Source: Siphonodentalium dalli
Taxonomy: Eukaryota; Mollusca; Scaphopoda; Gadilida; Siphonodentaliidae
DNA: 64,000 bases
Direction of reading: 5' to 3'
Assembly: GCA_032622095.1 (NCBI GenBank)
Contig: CP136065.1
Location: forward strand, 64,905,031 to 64,969,030
The stretch's first letter is position 1, and every line of letters starts with the position of its first letter. A program made the translations under genes and the position numbers. Below, in pieces: positions 44,421 through 55,073 of the stretch. The notes beneath the pieces were generated by a model, which did not search any database, was not told the DNA's origin, and worked only from the letters and a program-made list of their open reading frames with translations.

Positions 44421-44772
44421 CATCCCTGCATTATACCAATCTTAACAATGATGCAAAATTCAAATAATATTTTCCTGTGTTAATTTTAAAAGCATGCTTT
44501 ATTGAATGAACTCAAATAATGTGTTATGAGCTCTAAATTCAGAAATTGTTTCTGTGGTCAACAAAAAATGGTGTGTAATAAATAATGAACAACTCATTTA
44601 TGTACATGTGCAGCATAGCCTGATAGTTTTGTTATGTGTGCTACTATATGAATCTAGGGACTTGTAGTGTATTTCTACATATTTACCTAATGGCACTGAT
44701 GAACTGCAATATGCAGTCAGCGCATCGGCTTCATCCTGATCTGATACTAGTGCCCGTATGTTCTGTTTTATA

Positions 44773-45122
44773 TTTGCAGCTTCAGCATGGCTCCAGTCCG
44801 ACGACACAATATTTTCCAGACCAAATTGTGCCAAGATGATGTACATCGGTTTCAGAGGTACTTGTGGTAGCACAGTACAGATGTTGCAGATTGTGTTATT
44901 TGGGACGGGGAACCAAATAAAGATGGTTATGGTTTTTATAACCTCACCTATCTGGACAGTGGTACACGAGTCAAGAAGAAGGCCTTGGTGCACTTGTTGG
45001 CTTACTACTTGCACCACAACCAGCCGCCGTTGAGTGATTCGCAGCATGTTTCCCACCTCTGCCATAAGCTGCTTATAGTAGATATTGTACTATTATATTC
45101 ATTGTTGAAGTTACGACAGTAA
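44773..45122 (+). pseudogene. His-Me finger (I-PpoI/His-Cys box-like) nuclease gene relic
   Basis: A 3' splice site (TTTTATATTTGCAG, to 44779) is followed by an ATG at 44787 and one frame: MAPVRRHNIFQTKLCQDDVH, RFQRYLW, TAG at 44868-44870, then STDVADCVIWDGEPNKDGYG, FYNLTYLD, ALVHLLAYYLHHNQ and HVSHLCHKLL, with a TAA at 45120-45122. C-x-W-x-G-x-x-N-x-x-G-Y-G, H-x-L-A-Y and S-H-L-C-H are the ordered landmarks of the zinc-binding His-Me finger fold of the I-PpoI type, found in some metazoan genes. In that family S-H-L-C-H-N is followed by x-x-C-x-N-P-x-H-L, which supplies zinc ligands and the metal-binding Asn. Here that part is missing, so the protein would lack its active site. The long minus-strand frame over the same bases is a shadow. 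Host gene or element-borne, it is dead as it stands. Confidence 0.6.
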
Positions 45123-46040
45123 AACAGTGAGAGAGATTATCACCCTTGTTACAATTCTTAGTGGTCCTGCTAATATGCTATGTAGCTGGTTGGTCCTGCA
45201 TGCTGAATTACGATGGTGCTGTGGGGCAAAATGATGTTTAGAAAATGAACTGTTATTTTTCTAAAGTTGTCATATTCGCAGTGTTTTTGTATAATCATAG
45301 CGATAATAAATGCAGCCATCTTTTCTTCGAGTAGTTCTGATTTACCAAATTATATTGAAACGCCATGCTGTTGTTAAACAAAATGGTCCTTTTTCTTAAA
45401 GTGATGTGGAACACTCCACTGTGGTGATCGAATGGGAATATATAATACAGTAATTAAAGGCACACAATCCGATTCGATGGTCCCCGTATTATCAGATAAC
45501 AACGGCAACATTTCTTCAAACGAATCGATTAATTATCAAAACATAATTCTAACCACTGTCAACTCTAGTATAAAGTTTTCCAAAACGTGTTATATATCAA
45601 CATCTTGTTCAAAGCAATTTGGTATTGAGAGTATGTCGGTCGGCTCGTCGAATATTTGCTAGGCCGCCAAATATTCTTGGGGTGAAAAAGTAACAGATTT
45701 AAAAAATCGATATCTAATAACTCTGCGCTTTGTCTAATTACTCTCCTTGTGATATCTTTATACTGTAAATGTTTGCGACCATATACATAATGTACAATTA
45801 CAGTGATGTCTTTTGTGTCACTTCAATGTGTAGATATACATTGGAATGACCTGTTGTTCATTTGGAGGGTAGTTCAGGTAATCAAAGTAGATGACAAAAG
45901 ATGAAAAGATAATATAAGCGCAGAAGGATTCTTAAAGAACCCAAACAATAACAAGTATAAAACAATGTATAATAATCTTAATCAACACGTACAACAACAA
46001 AAACAGAGGAAAAATACCAAACTTGAAAAAAAGTTACATC
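45123..46040. other. No recognised gene
   Basis: A 76-codon frame at 45432-45662 has no domain. Nothing else recognised. Confidence 0.4.
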
Positions 46041-46410
46041 ATTGCAGTCTAAAGGTCGTTCCACACCGGGCGCGAGGGAGCGATTATAACGGCCGTTTTC
46101 TAACGTCCGTAGCAGTTCAAAGCGCGCGATTGTGATGTTCACACCGCAAGCGATCGACTCGCTGACCACGAGGCGATTATAGCAGTGATTTTATGCTTCG
46201 TCGAATTCTCGCTTTGTTGCAAACCAGCGAGATAATTGGACTGCTCTCAAATATGGTGTTTATACGACCGTATTTTTTCTATTTGATGACGGCACACTGA
46301 TTTGTCGCGCGTTAATGGAGGACTTTACCGAGAGGCTAATACTCGAAGTACAACGCCATGTGTGTCTGTGTGGCACATGTGTGTCTGTGTGACTGTGTGT
46401 GTCTGTATGA

Positions 46411-46452
46411 CTGTATGTATGTATGTATGTATGTATGTATGTATATATGTAT
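46411..46452. repeat. (TATG)n microsatellite
   Basis: GTATGTATG run within a longer GTGTCTGTGTG-rich stretch (46355-46490), inside the old TIR element. Confidence 0.9.
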
Positions 46453-46756
46453 GCCACGTGTGTCTGTATGACTGTATGTCTCTATGACCAAATAATTAAA
46501 CCATTTATTTTTGTGATTTTTCGTGACCGAAATTCCACCTTAGATTACTATATTCAGTTTATTCCTTGTAAAGAACTAAAATCATGGACCGTATAATCTG
46601 CTCCATTGGCTGGTGAATTATATTTTGGTATAATCAGGGGAAATGATAAAGAATATAACGAGGCTAGTTCATTCCAAAAGACGTTGTGGTAAACATGAGA
46701 CAATGCATTCATCAACTAATAATAATCGCGTATTACCGGGTGGGTGCACTATTATA

Positions 46757-47534
46757 ACTAATGTGTAGAAACGATTACACATCAAATGTGTAAACCCGGT
46801 TAATACACATAGCAATGTGTAGTTTTACATACAAATACATTGACCAAGTGCCGTTCTACACATAATGTGTACATTTTATTACACACACTCGTGTAAGAAC
46901 GTAGAGCGTGCGCATTGCGTGCCTTCAGTTTCATAGTCTGCTACATGACGACGATATTGTTTGAGTATATGTTTTGGAATACAATTTACTACTGTCTCAA
47001 TACCCATGTAATTTTGAGTGACGAGAATAAACAAATTGTAGACAAGGAATGTAAGTCCAGAATTCCGACTTGTGAGTATTGTATCAATGATATATGAGGA
47101 TATATTTGTTAAAACTTTCATGAAGAATACTACTCTTACTCTTGTTTATATGATTGTTGTAATACGTTAATACTAATCACGTGCAACCACGCCACGACCA
47201 TGGTTTGTTCATGTAAAACGAAAACTCACACATGACAGAGCAAAATATTACGTACCATTGTACGCCATGAAAGTTTTAACATATAAATCTCCATTTGCCA
47301 TGAATACTATATACCCACAGTTCGGAATACTGAACTTTACATTCTTGTCTACGATATATATGTGTAAGAACTTACACAAAATGTGTAAGGCATGGGTGTT
47401 GATTTTATGCACACCAGTGTGTATAAATGTGTATAAATTGACCCATTTATTGTGTAAAATATGTTTAAGATAAAAAAATGAATAATGGTTGTGTAGCAGG
47501 GCTACACGTTGTGTGTAGAAACCTACACATTAGT
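46757..47534. mobile_element. TIR element rich in TGTGTA motifs
   Basis: Terminal repeats ACTAATGTGTAG (46757-46768) and CTACACATTAGT (47523-47534). The outer ~140 bp on the left and ~200 bp on the right carry about nine to ten TGTGTA/TACACA motifs each, a density not seen elsewhere; such subterminal motifs are typical transposase-binding arrays. Interior frames show no transposase. Confidence 0.65.
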
Positions 47535-47687
47535 CATAAGTGGGTGGGGTGGGGGTATCCCCCATGCAGCCACCTGACTCCCCTGAAATTAGCGTACACA
47601 CAGAATAATAACCTGACTATCGCGCGCGACGAAGCGTTTCAGTCGCTTGCGGTGTGAACATAAAAATCGCGCGCTTTGAACTGCTAT

Positions 47688-48140
47688 AGGTTACACTGGT
47701 GTAAATGTTTTCCATAGGCCTCAGTGCTAACGTTTTAGCGTATAGTGTTGGCAATATAAATGTTGGGTCCAAAATTTTCTTTAAATCTGAAAAATTGACA
47801 TTTTGGGAAACTTTTTACACAAAAAAATCATGTCTGTCTAGCAGGGAATTCGCCTTTAAATCTTATGTTTTCGTAACTAGTGTCAGAACCGCATAAAAAA
47901 ATACAGTCATATTTTAGACCACACCAAAAAATTCAAACTTCACTACAAAGGGTTAATTCCTGTGCCAATGGTTATTTTACCTATGGGAAATCATAGGGAA
48001 GAGGTGTGACGATTTTGTTATGTGAAAAGCACACAAGGCTATTGACCAATCAGGGCCCAGTGTCTATTTTATTCTCTCCTATATATTCCTCCCGCATCCG
48101 CCAGATGTCACTCGGAACCTTATTTACACCAGTGTAACCT
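47688..48140 (+). repeat. 453-bp direct repeat, left copy
   Basis: Begins AGGTTACACTGGTGTAAAT and ends with its inverse, ATTTACACCAGTGTAACCT. The copy at 49032-49484 has exactly the same length; I saw one difference (GATTTTGTTATG against GATTTTTTTATG). Contains GACCAATCAGG (CCAAT box) and TATATAT about 35 bp later (48081). A 63-codon frame is shared by both copies but has no recognisable domain. Confidence 0.9.
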
Positions 48141-49031
48141 AAAGCGATAGCCCGCTTTTTCGCGGAATAATTGTAACTCCCTATAATTCTTCAGAATTGC
48201 CCATCAATCGAAAAAATGTGTTCAAAAACAATATCACTTCTGTGGTTCTTTATTTATCACACACAATTTAACCCCACCCCCTTTAACAAATTATTCATCA
48301 AAAAAGCACAATTTTCCACCACCAGTCATGTTCAGGCCCCATTTTCACTCAGTTTTAGGGGTCTGGTGTTGCAAACTTGGATCAGCTATGGAAGACTGTT
48401 CAATATTCTTTCCATGAGAGAACTTCTGGTGATGTGAGGTCATTGAGTCCAGATCTGATCAGCTGAGCATCAAGCGCATGACTTTATCAGCACATTGAAG
48501 AATAAAATATGACATTTTCAGGTCTGCAAGGGTGATCCAAGATAACTGGATGTGGGTGTATATTGAATTAGTTAAATAAAGATATGCTCTCTTTGAATTG
48601 CTGGAGCATTTTCTTAAATGTGTCCAAGTTTTAGTGCTATTAACCTTCAAATGACCATACCCACCAGTGGAAATGACACACTTTTATGATATATATCTGT
48701 ATATCACTGGCTATAAAATCCAAAATACTTGTTAAATTAGGTTCTTATAACAATTGATATATGTGTCGTTGACATGCCCATGTTATGGGTCATTTGCATT
48801 ATCATGTGACTATTACCACCTTGAAATTTTTTGAAAATACCTTGAAAAATTGGCATTTTTTATGAAAAATCTTACTATTTTTTTGGCTGATGTAAGTGAA
48901 AGAAGGCATCAGCAGCAAGAATAGCCACATCAAGCATGAGATATTCATTGGACTGAAAGACCAGGCTCTGTAAAATGCTTTAAAGTGACTCCCAGGAATC
49001 AAAAAATGATAAAAAGCTATTTTTTCCCTTT
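48141..49031. other. 891-bp interior between the 453-bp repeats
   Basis: Low-complexity-poor, AT-rich sequence present once in the window. No primer-binding site or protease/RT motif is visible next to the repeats. Frames up to 73 codons have no domain. It starts TAAAGCG and ends CCCTTTA, so even its borders are weakly inverted. Confidence 0.5.
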
Positions 49032-49484
49032 AGGTTACACTGGTGTAAATGTTTTCCATAGGCCTCAGTGCTAACGTTTTAGCGTATAGTGTTGGCAATA
49101 TAAATGTTGGGTCCAAAATTTTCTTTAAATCTGAAAAATTGACATTTTGGGAAACTTTTTACACAAAAAAATCATGTCTGTCTAGCAGGGAATTCGCCTT
49201 TAAATCTTATGTTTTCGTAACTAGTGTCAGAACCGCATAAAAAAATACAGTCATATTTTAGACCACACCAAAAAATTCAAACTTCACTACAAAGGGTTAA
49301 TTCCTGTGCCAATGGTTATTTTACCTATGGGAAATCATAGGGAAGAGGTGTGACGATTTTTTTATGTGAAAAGCACACAAGGCTATTGACCAATCAGGGC
49401 CCAGTGTCTATTTTATTCTCTCCTATATATTCCTCCCGCATCCGCCAGATGTCACTCGGAACCTTATTTACACCAGTGTAACCT
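49032..49484 (+). repeat. 453-bp direct repeat, right copy
   Basis: Near-identical second copy of 47688-48140. TATA flanks the pair on the outside (47686-47689 and 49483-49486, overlapping the terminal bases), whereas neither copy alone has matching flanks. Confidence 0.9.
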
Positions 49485-49639
49485 ATATACTGACGTTATA
49501 AAACGGCCGTAATAATCGAGCGCTCGCGTCCGGTGTGGATTGACCTTAAACAATCAAAACATGTGCAGCGGTCGCTGTGTAAGTATAGAAGGACGATGTC
49601 TTCGCGCTCGAGAGATTTCGATCTCTTGGTCACAGTTGT

Positions 49640-49733
49640 TAGACGCTTTGTGTGATCCCCAAAGTTAAGCAACGTCGAGCTCGGTTAGTCATTGGATGGT
49701 GACCGCATGGGATTCCGGGTGCTGTCAACTTTC
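49640..49733 (+). repeat. 5S rRNA-derived sequence (pseudogene or SINE3-like head)
   Basis: TGATCCCCAAAGTTAAGCAA, CGTCGAGCTCGGTTAGTCAT, TGGATGGTGACCGCATGGGA and TTCCGGGTGCTGTC match the 3' two thirds of eukaryotic 5S rRNA, covering the internal pol III control region. One G is missing in the GGATGGGTGACC box. The 5' third (about 40 nt) is not recognisable, so it is not a functional 5S gene. A long (CT)n tract follows directly. Confidence 0.8.
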
Positions 49734-49747
49734 GGTGTGACTCCCGC

Positions 49748-49910
<163 letters not shown>

Positions 49911-50079
49911 GTTATGTTACACATGGATAGACATGACTGGCAGACGTTCAAAATCCACAGCGGGATAAGGCAATAATGCACCTACAAAAATAGCAAAACA
50001 AAATCTGAAAACAATCGTGAAAAATCACGACTCTTCGCTGAGAGTTTTCACAAAAGCCACACACCACCCACGAGGGTGA

Positions 50080-50570
50080 AAGTCAATAAACGAATTAAAT
50101 GCTACATTAACGACTCTGTCGATGATAATATTCTTCCCACCACTTCTAAAAGACGAAGTCGAGCGGGGCGACAATGACGGCTTGCTATCAGAAATCAATA
50201 TACAAGAGGTGAGAAGAAATCTTAGACGGGCCTATAAAAACAAAAGCTCCAGGCGACGACGCGATGTGGCGCACGGTGTAATTAGCACCTGAAGCATTAT
50301 TCATAAAACGGGGAACGATCATACAATTCCGACCAATATATAGGCCCCATCAGCTTACTAAATACGCAGGCAAAATTTTCAAGAGAATCATTAGTAGTCC
50401 AATTGAGAATGACATGAAGGGCATATTTTTTTCCCACAAGAAATATCAAAGGGCCCATATGATGGCAAAGATGAAATATACCATGTGCTTAAATGTTTTA
50501 TTCAGATACTGCAAAAAATGGCAACTATATAGAAAAGATAACGGTACATTTTCTTAACAGAATCGCTTTG
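50080..50570 (+). pseudogene. LINE RT fragment, highly decayed
   Basis: VRRNLRRAYKNKS with a KAPGDDAMW block (50205-50270) resembles the K-S-P-G-P-D-x-x RT opening. YRPISLLNTQAKIFKRIISS and IENDMK (50335-50415) is the N-Y-R-P-I-S-L-L-x-x-x-x-K-I-F-E-R-I-I block of Jockey-like RTs, in shifting frames. It ends where the minisatellite begins. Nothing after the second RT block remains. Confidence 0.6.
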
Positions 50571-50580
50571 CCGAACCATG

Positions 50581-51435
50581 CAGCATCATAGCAATTCAGC
50601 GGGACCCACCAGCAAAATATCAATTTAGGCAGGACCCACCAGCATCATAGCAATTCAACAGGACCCACCAACATAGCAAATCAGCAGGACTCGCCAGCAT
50701 CATATCAATTCAGCAGGACCCACCGGAATCATATCAAATTAGCAGGACCCACCAGCATCATAGCAATTCAGCAGGACCCACCAACATCATTGCAATTCAG
50801 CAGGACCCACCAGCATCATAGCAATTCAGCAGGACACACCAGCATCATAGCAATTCAGCAGGACCCACCAGCATCATAGCAATTCAGCAGGACCCACCAA
50901 CATCATAGCAATTCAGCAGGACACACCAGCATCATAGCAATTCAGCAGGACCCACCAACATCATAGCAATTCAACAGGACCCACCAACATAGCAAATCAG
51001 CAGGACTCGCCAGCATCATATCAATTCAGCAGGACCCACCGGAATCATATCAAATTAGCAGGACCCACCAGCATCATAGCAATTCAACAGGACCCACCAA
51101 CATAGCAAATCAGCAGGACTCGCCAGCATCATATCAATTCAGCAGGACCCACCGGAATCATATCAAATTAGCAGGACCCACCAGCATCATAGCAATTCAG
51201 CAGGACCCACCAACATCATTGCAATTCAGCAGGACCCACCAGCATCATAGCAATTCAGCAGGACACACCAGCATCATAGCAATTCAGCAGGACCCACCAG
51301 CATCATAGCAATTCAGCAGGACCCACCAGCATCATAGCAATTCAGCAGGACACACCAGCATCATAGCAATTCAGCAGGACACACCAGCATCATAGCAATT
51401 CAGCAGGACCTACATGCATCTTAGCAATTCAGCAA
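50581..51435. repeat. 29-bp minisatellite, about 29 copies
   Basis: Unit of CAGCATCATAGCAATT plus CAGCAGGACCCAC, 29 bp. Unit variants (ACTCGCC, GGAATCATATCAAATT, ATCATTGC, ACACACC) recur in blocks. The ACTCGCC block appears at about 50691, 51006 and 51120, evidence of higher-order duplication of several units. Confidence 0.95.
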
Positions 51436-51594
51436 TCAACATTTTTACACCACATGCATGTTAAACTTGTTCTCAATGTTTTATCTTCCAAGTTATCCAA
51501 CCAGTAATTAGTGGTGAATTTGTTGTTTTTATACCAACAGCAGCATAATTATGATGTAAAATTTGAGGTGACAGTTGGACAGTGCCAACCAAAG

Positions 51595-51710
51595 GGGGTA
51601 TTTCGCGACATGGTAATTCGGTCTGGTTCAGGGGGGGGGGGTTGCAGTTGGAAATTTAAATGTGGAACCCATCCCCACCCAACTCTCTAACCACGTCCCT
51701 TGTGCTAACA
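51595..51710. repeat. Short element with poly-G/poly-C ends, copy 2
   Basis: GGTCTGGTTCAGGGG then G run, later CCCATCCCCACCC. Related to 44330-44420. Confidence 0.45.
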
Positions 51711-51898
51711 AAAGCACCTCTGGAGGAACCTTAAGAAAAAGCAAATAAGCCTCACATGCCTTTCGGTGATGTTTTTGGATGCAACATGCGACTTAGTAGA
51801 ATGGCGATGTCTATTGCGAAAACTGCGAGCATGTGCTAAAAAAAAGCATCTCCGGAAATCACGTAGGGACGTAATGGCGTCTGAATACTGCATGGTTT

Positions 51899-52280
51899 CA
51901 CCAAGTTTGCAAATAGTGTGTCTGTCATTTGCAGAAAGAGGTCACCAGAGGGTGAATTTAGTGATGCTATTCCGCACAGCGGGCTAGCATCACATATTTC
52001 CCTTCAAATTCTGTTCTTGTTCTGTTTTATATCTCCTTATTTGCAGAAGATAAAATACATATTTGCATGAGATGACTAATGGGTGAACATCACCAACTTC
52101 AACTTGGGAACTTCAACCTGATCCTGTAGGTCTCCCATAGCAGTTGAGGCCTGAGCAGAATGAGGCCCCAGAGGGTGAATTTTGGTGACTCTAGTCCGCC
52201 GTGCGTGATAGCGTCACTAAATTCACCCTCTGGGGACCTCATTCTACAAATGACAGACACACTATTTGCAGGCTTGGTTT
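51899..52280 (+). mobile_element. Two-hairpin family E, copy 3 (complete)
   Basis: Ends ACCAAG.TTGCAAATAGTGTG and CACACTATTTGCAG.CTTGGT are inverted. Left hairpin 51915-51995 (CAGAAAGAGGTCACCAGAGG ... CCGCACAGCGG ... GCTAGCATCAC) is partly deleted on its right arm. Right hairpin 52155-52262 is well preserved. The interior has CACCAACTTCAACTTGGGAA. No ORF. Confidence 0.75.
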
Positions 52281-52858
52281 TCACGCGCCGCGATGCCTCG
52301 TTCGGCGGATGTCAATCAAGCCTGTCAGATGCCGTATCTTAGCAAACGTAATTGGGCCCCAACCTTCACATATTCACGCCTATTTGCATACTATTTCGCA
52401 TCCGCGCATCACCGGAAGCATTCCTCGCTGGAGAATATTGGAAAGCAGGACAGATGAATGACGTGTGTTGACCCGAGCCGAAACCTCTCCCAGCGGAAAT
52501 GCACATCCGATTACAGCACCTCAGCGAGTTTAGGATAATTGGTTAAAATGTGGAATATTTCGTGAATCTGTCTCCAGACTTTCTAATTTCAGGAATCCAT
52601 GGCAATGATGCATGTGTACTGGTATATCATGACGTCAATATCTAGTCTGGCTACGCCCGTAGAGATCATATTCCACCGTCCATATACCTGCATATATATG
52701 TTGACTATAAGACATATAACCCGTCCGATCTTCAAACCATTACTTGCTGGATAATATTGGGAAAGAACAAACAGAATGCGTCGACCCGAGCCGAGATCCC
52801 CCCCCCCCCCGCGGAAATATGTCACATAATACGCACCCGATTTAGTAGCGAATGATAT
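52281..52858. repeat. Diverged duplicated segments, no gene
   Basis: GACCCGAGCCGA and GCGGAAAT occur at about 52470-52500 and again at 52780-52820, suggesting a ~310-bp direct duplication. A C run lies at 52799-52810. The block at 52645-52675 matches 27786-27830 inverted. Confidence 0.5.
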
Positions 52859-52897
52859 TTAACCCTTCGATGACTGGTGCTTCCTGAAATTATCCTG
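52859..52897 (+). repeat. TTAACCCTTCGATGAC repeat end
   Basis: TTTAACCCTTCGATGACTGG and GCTTCCTGAAATT: copy of the repeat end also seen at 10085, 10517, 14145 (minus) and 56039 (minus). Confidence 0.55.
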
Positions 52898-52915
52898 ACA
52901 AATCAATTGAACAAA

Positions 52916-53192
52916 ATTGGTTGAACCAATCACGGCATACAGTTTTCTCTGATTGGTTGAACCAATCACGGCATACAGTTTTCTGATTTGTTGAAGCAAT
53001 CACGGCATATACAGTTTTCTGATTTGTTGAACCAATCACGGCATACAGTTTTCTGATTTGTTGAACCAATCACGGCATACAGTTTTCTGATTGGTTGAAC
53101 CAATCACGGCATACAGTTTTCTGATTTGTTGAACCAATCACGACATACAGTTTTCTGATTGGTTGAACCAATCACGGCATACAGTTTTCTGA
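52916..53192. repeat. 34-bp tandem array, eight copies
   Basis: Unit ATTGGTTGAACCAATCACGG plus CATACAGTTTTCTG, about 34 bp, with spacing 33-37. Several units contain the palindrome ATTGGTTGAACCAAT, giving a CCAAT box on each strand; other units have ATTTG in place of ATTGG. Confidence 0.95.
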
Positions 53193-55070
53193 TGTAAACC
53201 AACAACACCAAAACAATGGAATACATGCATAACCAGGGTGATATTCTCATTTATTATCGAAATGTACAACTCGTAACAACTGACACTCTGTGTTCGTCAT
53301 CCACATACATGTATGTCCGATACAAATGTATGGAGGCATGGAGCTATGTTCGGGTAGATTCCAAATCAGCTAGAATCCGTTGGTGCTCAGAAACAAATGG
53401 CTTAGGAATTATTGTACATGTATAACAGTAATTGCGTTTGTAATTCAATATTCTATGTGTTCTTCATAGACTGCGATCGACGTCTCTCGTCATTCCTCAG
53501 TCGAGTGTGTAGAACTCTTCTCTGAAACCATGCAATTTGGATATACAATTCAACCCGTCCCATCCTCAAAGCAGCACTGTGTACAACGCCCTGAAACATA
53601 GGTTATTTAACATATATAGTAAAAGGACAGTATAGGCAGTTACAATGCCCACCACACCCATTTTCATTAAAGTCACTATAGGCGGTCTGCGCTCCAAAAT
53701 TCCCGGGGTTGATACATACTTTAGCTACCTTTCTACAAGCATTATATGTCCAAGAATGACGCCATGAAGTCATACAAAATACAACTTTGAAAACGATGTT
53801 TTGTGTCACAAAAACAGCCATTTGCATGACATGGTCAGAAAGGGGCTTTCTGATAGTCTATACCTGATATCGTAGAAATGGTTTAACATCGTTTCAGTCG
53901 CAATGCAATATCAATACTGCCATATATGCATATTAACATAGGCCCGCCACTTGCAGGCATGTCATGTTAGAAAATTATACTATATATCGTAGATATATCG
54001 TAGATATCGTATCTTCATTTATGGAGGAATTAAAGATATATATAATTAGAAATACCCATAACCAATGTTGTTTTTTTCTGAGTTTTATTCTCAGAGATCC
54101 TTCGAACTGTTTTGTTCAATTTGTTTTGTATTGGCATTGTGTCGGTGGGAATTGTGCAAGAATGTATCTACCTACTGGAAATTGCCATATTACCATTACA
54201 TACAACACGAGGTAACTCTATTATGATCGAGACTGAACTACTTTTCGCAGGACCGGTCTGAAGCTAACACTCAGGCACCGCCGCCAACAGCTATACAACA
54301 TTTTGGACAAAGTTTTGAGCTCCGAATATTTGTGCCATGTGAGTGTCTGATGTCTATGTTGCCATGCACGTTATCAAACAACTATTTAGCTATTGTTTCG
54401 ATCATGAACGTTATCAAACAACTATTAACTATTGTTTCGATATGGCAAACCCGACTTAAAAAATATCCCATCACAACCGTCCCACCCCCCCCCCCCCCCC
54501 CCCCCATTCGTTATATTGTTTTATTTATTTATCCATTTCGAATTCCACAGAAAATGTCAGGCCAACATGCATCCATAATCCATGAAACTCAAGCAATCAA
54601 CACCCATTATCAAATGAATTTGTGTCATTTATAGTAGACAAAGCTCCTGGTGATTTCATTCAAACGCTTTGTCAGTTCGCGACATCGACGTCATTGTATA
54701 TTGAGTAGTTTTCTTAAAGTGATATGAAGCATCAATAAAACGCCAAAAAAAAAATATTTTCATAAATTTGATATCCAGATAGGCAGAAAACAGCGTAATT
54801 ATTATAAACGAATCACACACACTGACTATTGTTGGTAAAATTATTGCTGTATGTTTATCATCCAGTAATAAGTCGCGAATAAAATAGTAAATATTTACAT
54901 TTGTCCGTATAGTTCAAACGTTGTGTTCTTTGAAATAGTACATTCAATGTGATAGGAATTGTCGACAATCTTAGTTGATTGCTACATTCTTCCAGTTGAG
55001 ATACTGTTTGGGTAATAACTTGTCAGTTTTATTCACTTACAGGTGGATTAACTCTTCCAAAAGACGTTAT
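53193..55070. other. No recognised gene
   Basis: Contains a C21 run (54485-54505) and short direct repeats (TATCAAACAACTATT twice near 54373 and 54410). Frames up to 100 codons show no domain. Confidence 0.45.
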
Positions 55071-55073
55071 CTA

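Larger units (their letters stand above)
46049..49549. mobile_element. Old TIR element, right arm split by a 1.8-kb insertion
   Basis: The left arm (46049-46170) contains AAGGTCGTTCCACACCGGGC, AACGGCCGTTTTCTAACGTC, GCAGTTCAAAGCGCGCGATT and GTTCACACCGCAAGCGA. Its reverse complement is found in two pieces: 47620-47687 (TCGCTTGCGGTGTGAAC ... GCGCGCTTTGAACTGC) and 49485-49549 (GACGTTATAAAACGGCCGT ... CCGGTGTGGATTGACCTT). The pieces are contiguous if 47688-49484 is removed. The CpG-rich arms stand out from the AT-rich surroundings. No transposase recognised; another element (46757-47534) is nested inside. Confidence 0.75.

Noticed and set aside
44598-45065. 155-codon minus-strand frame
   Set aside because: No recognisable domain; the plus strand over the same bases has the ordered His-Me finger landmarks.
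46260-46487. Frames rich in Tyr-Val-Cys-Met or His-Thr repeats
   Set aside because: Generated by the GTGT/TATG simple repeats.
47688-49484. Conventional LTR retrotransposon
   Set aside because: No TG..CA ends, no tRNA primer site after the left repeat, no polypurine tract before the right one, and no gag or pol motif in the 891-bp interior.
50581-51435. CRISPR-like array
   Set aside because: Units are contiguous 29-bp repeats with no unique spacers, in eukaryotic repeat-rich DNA. It is a minisatellite.
52916-53192. CRISPR-like array
   Set aside because: Whole 34-bp units repeat without spacers.
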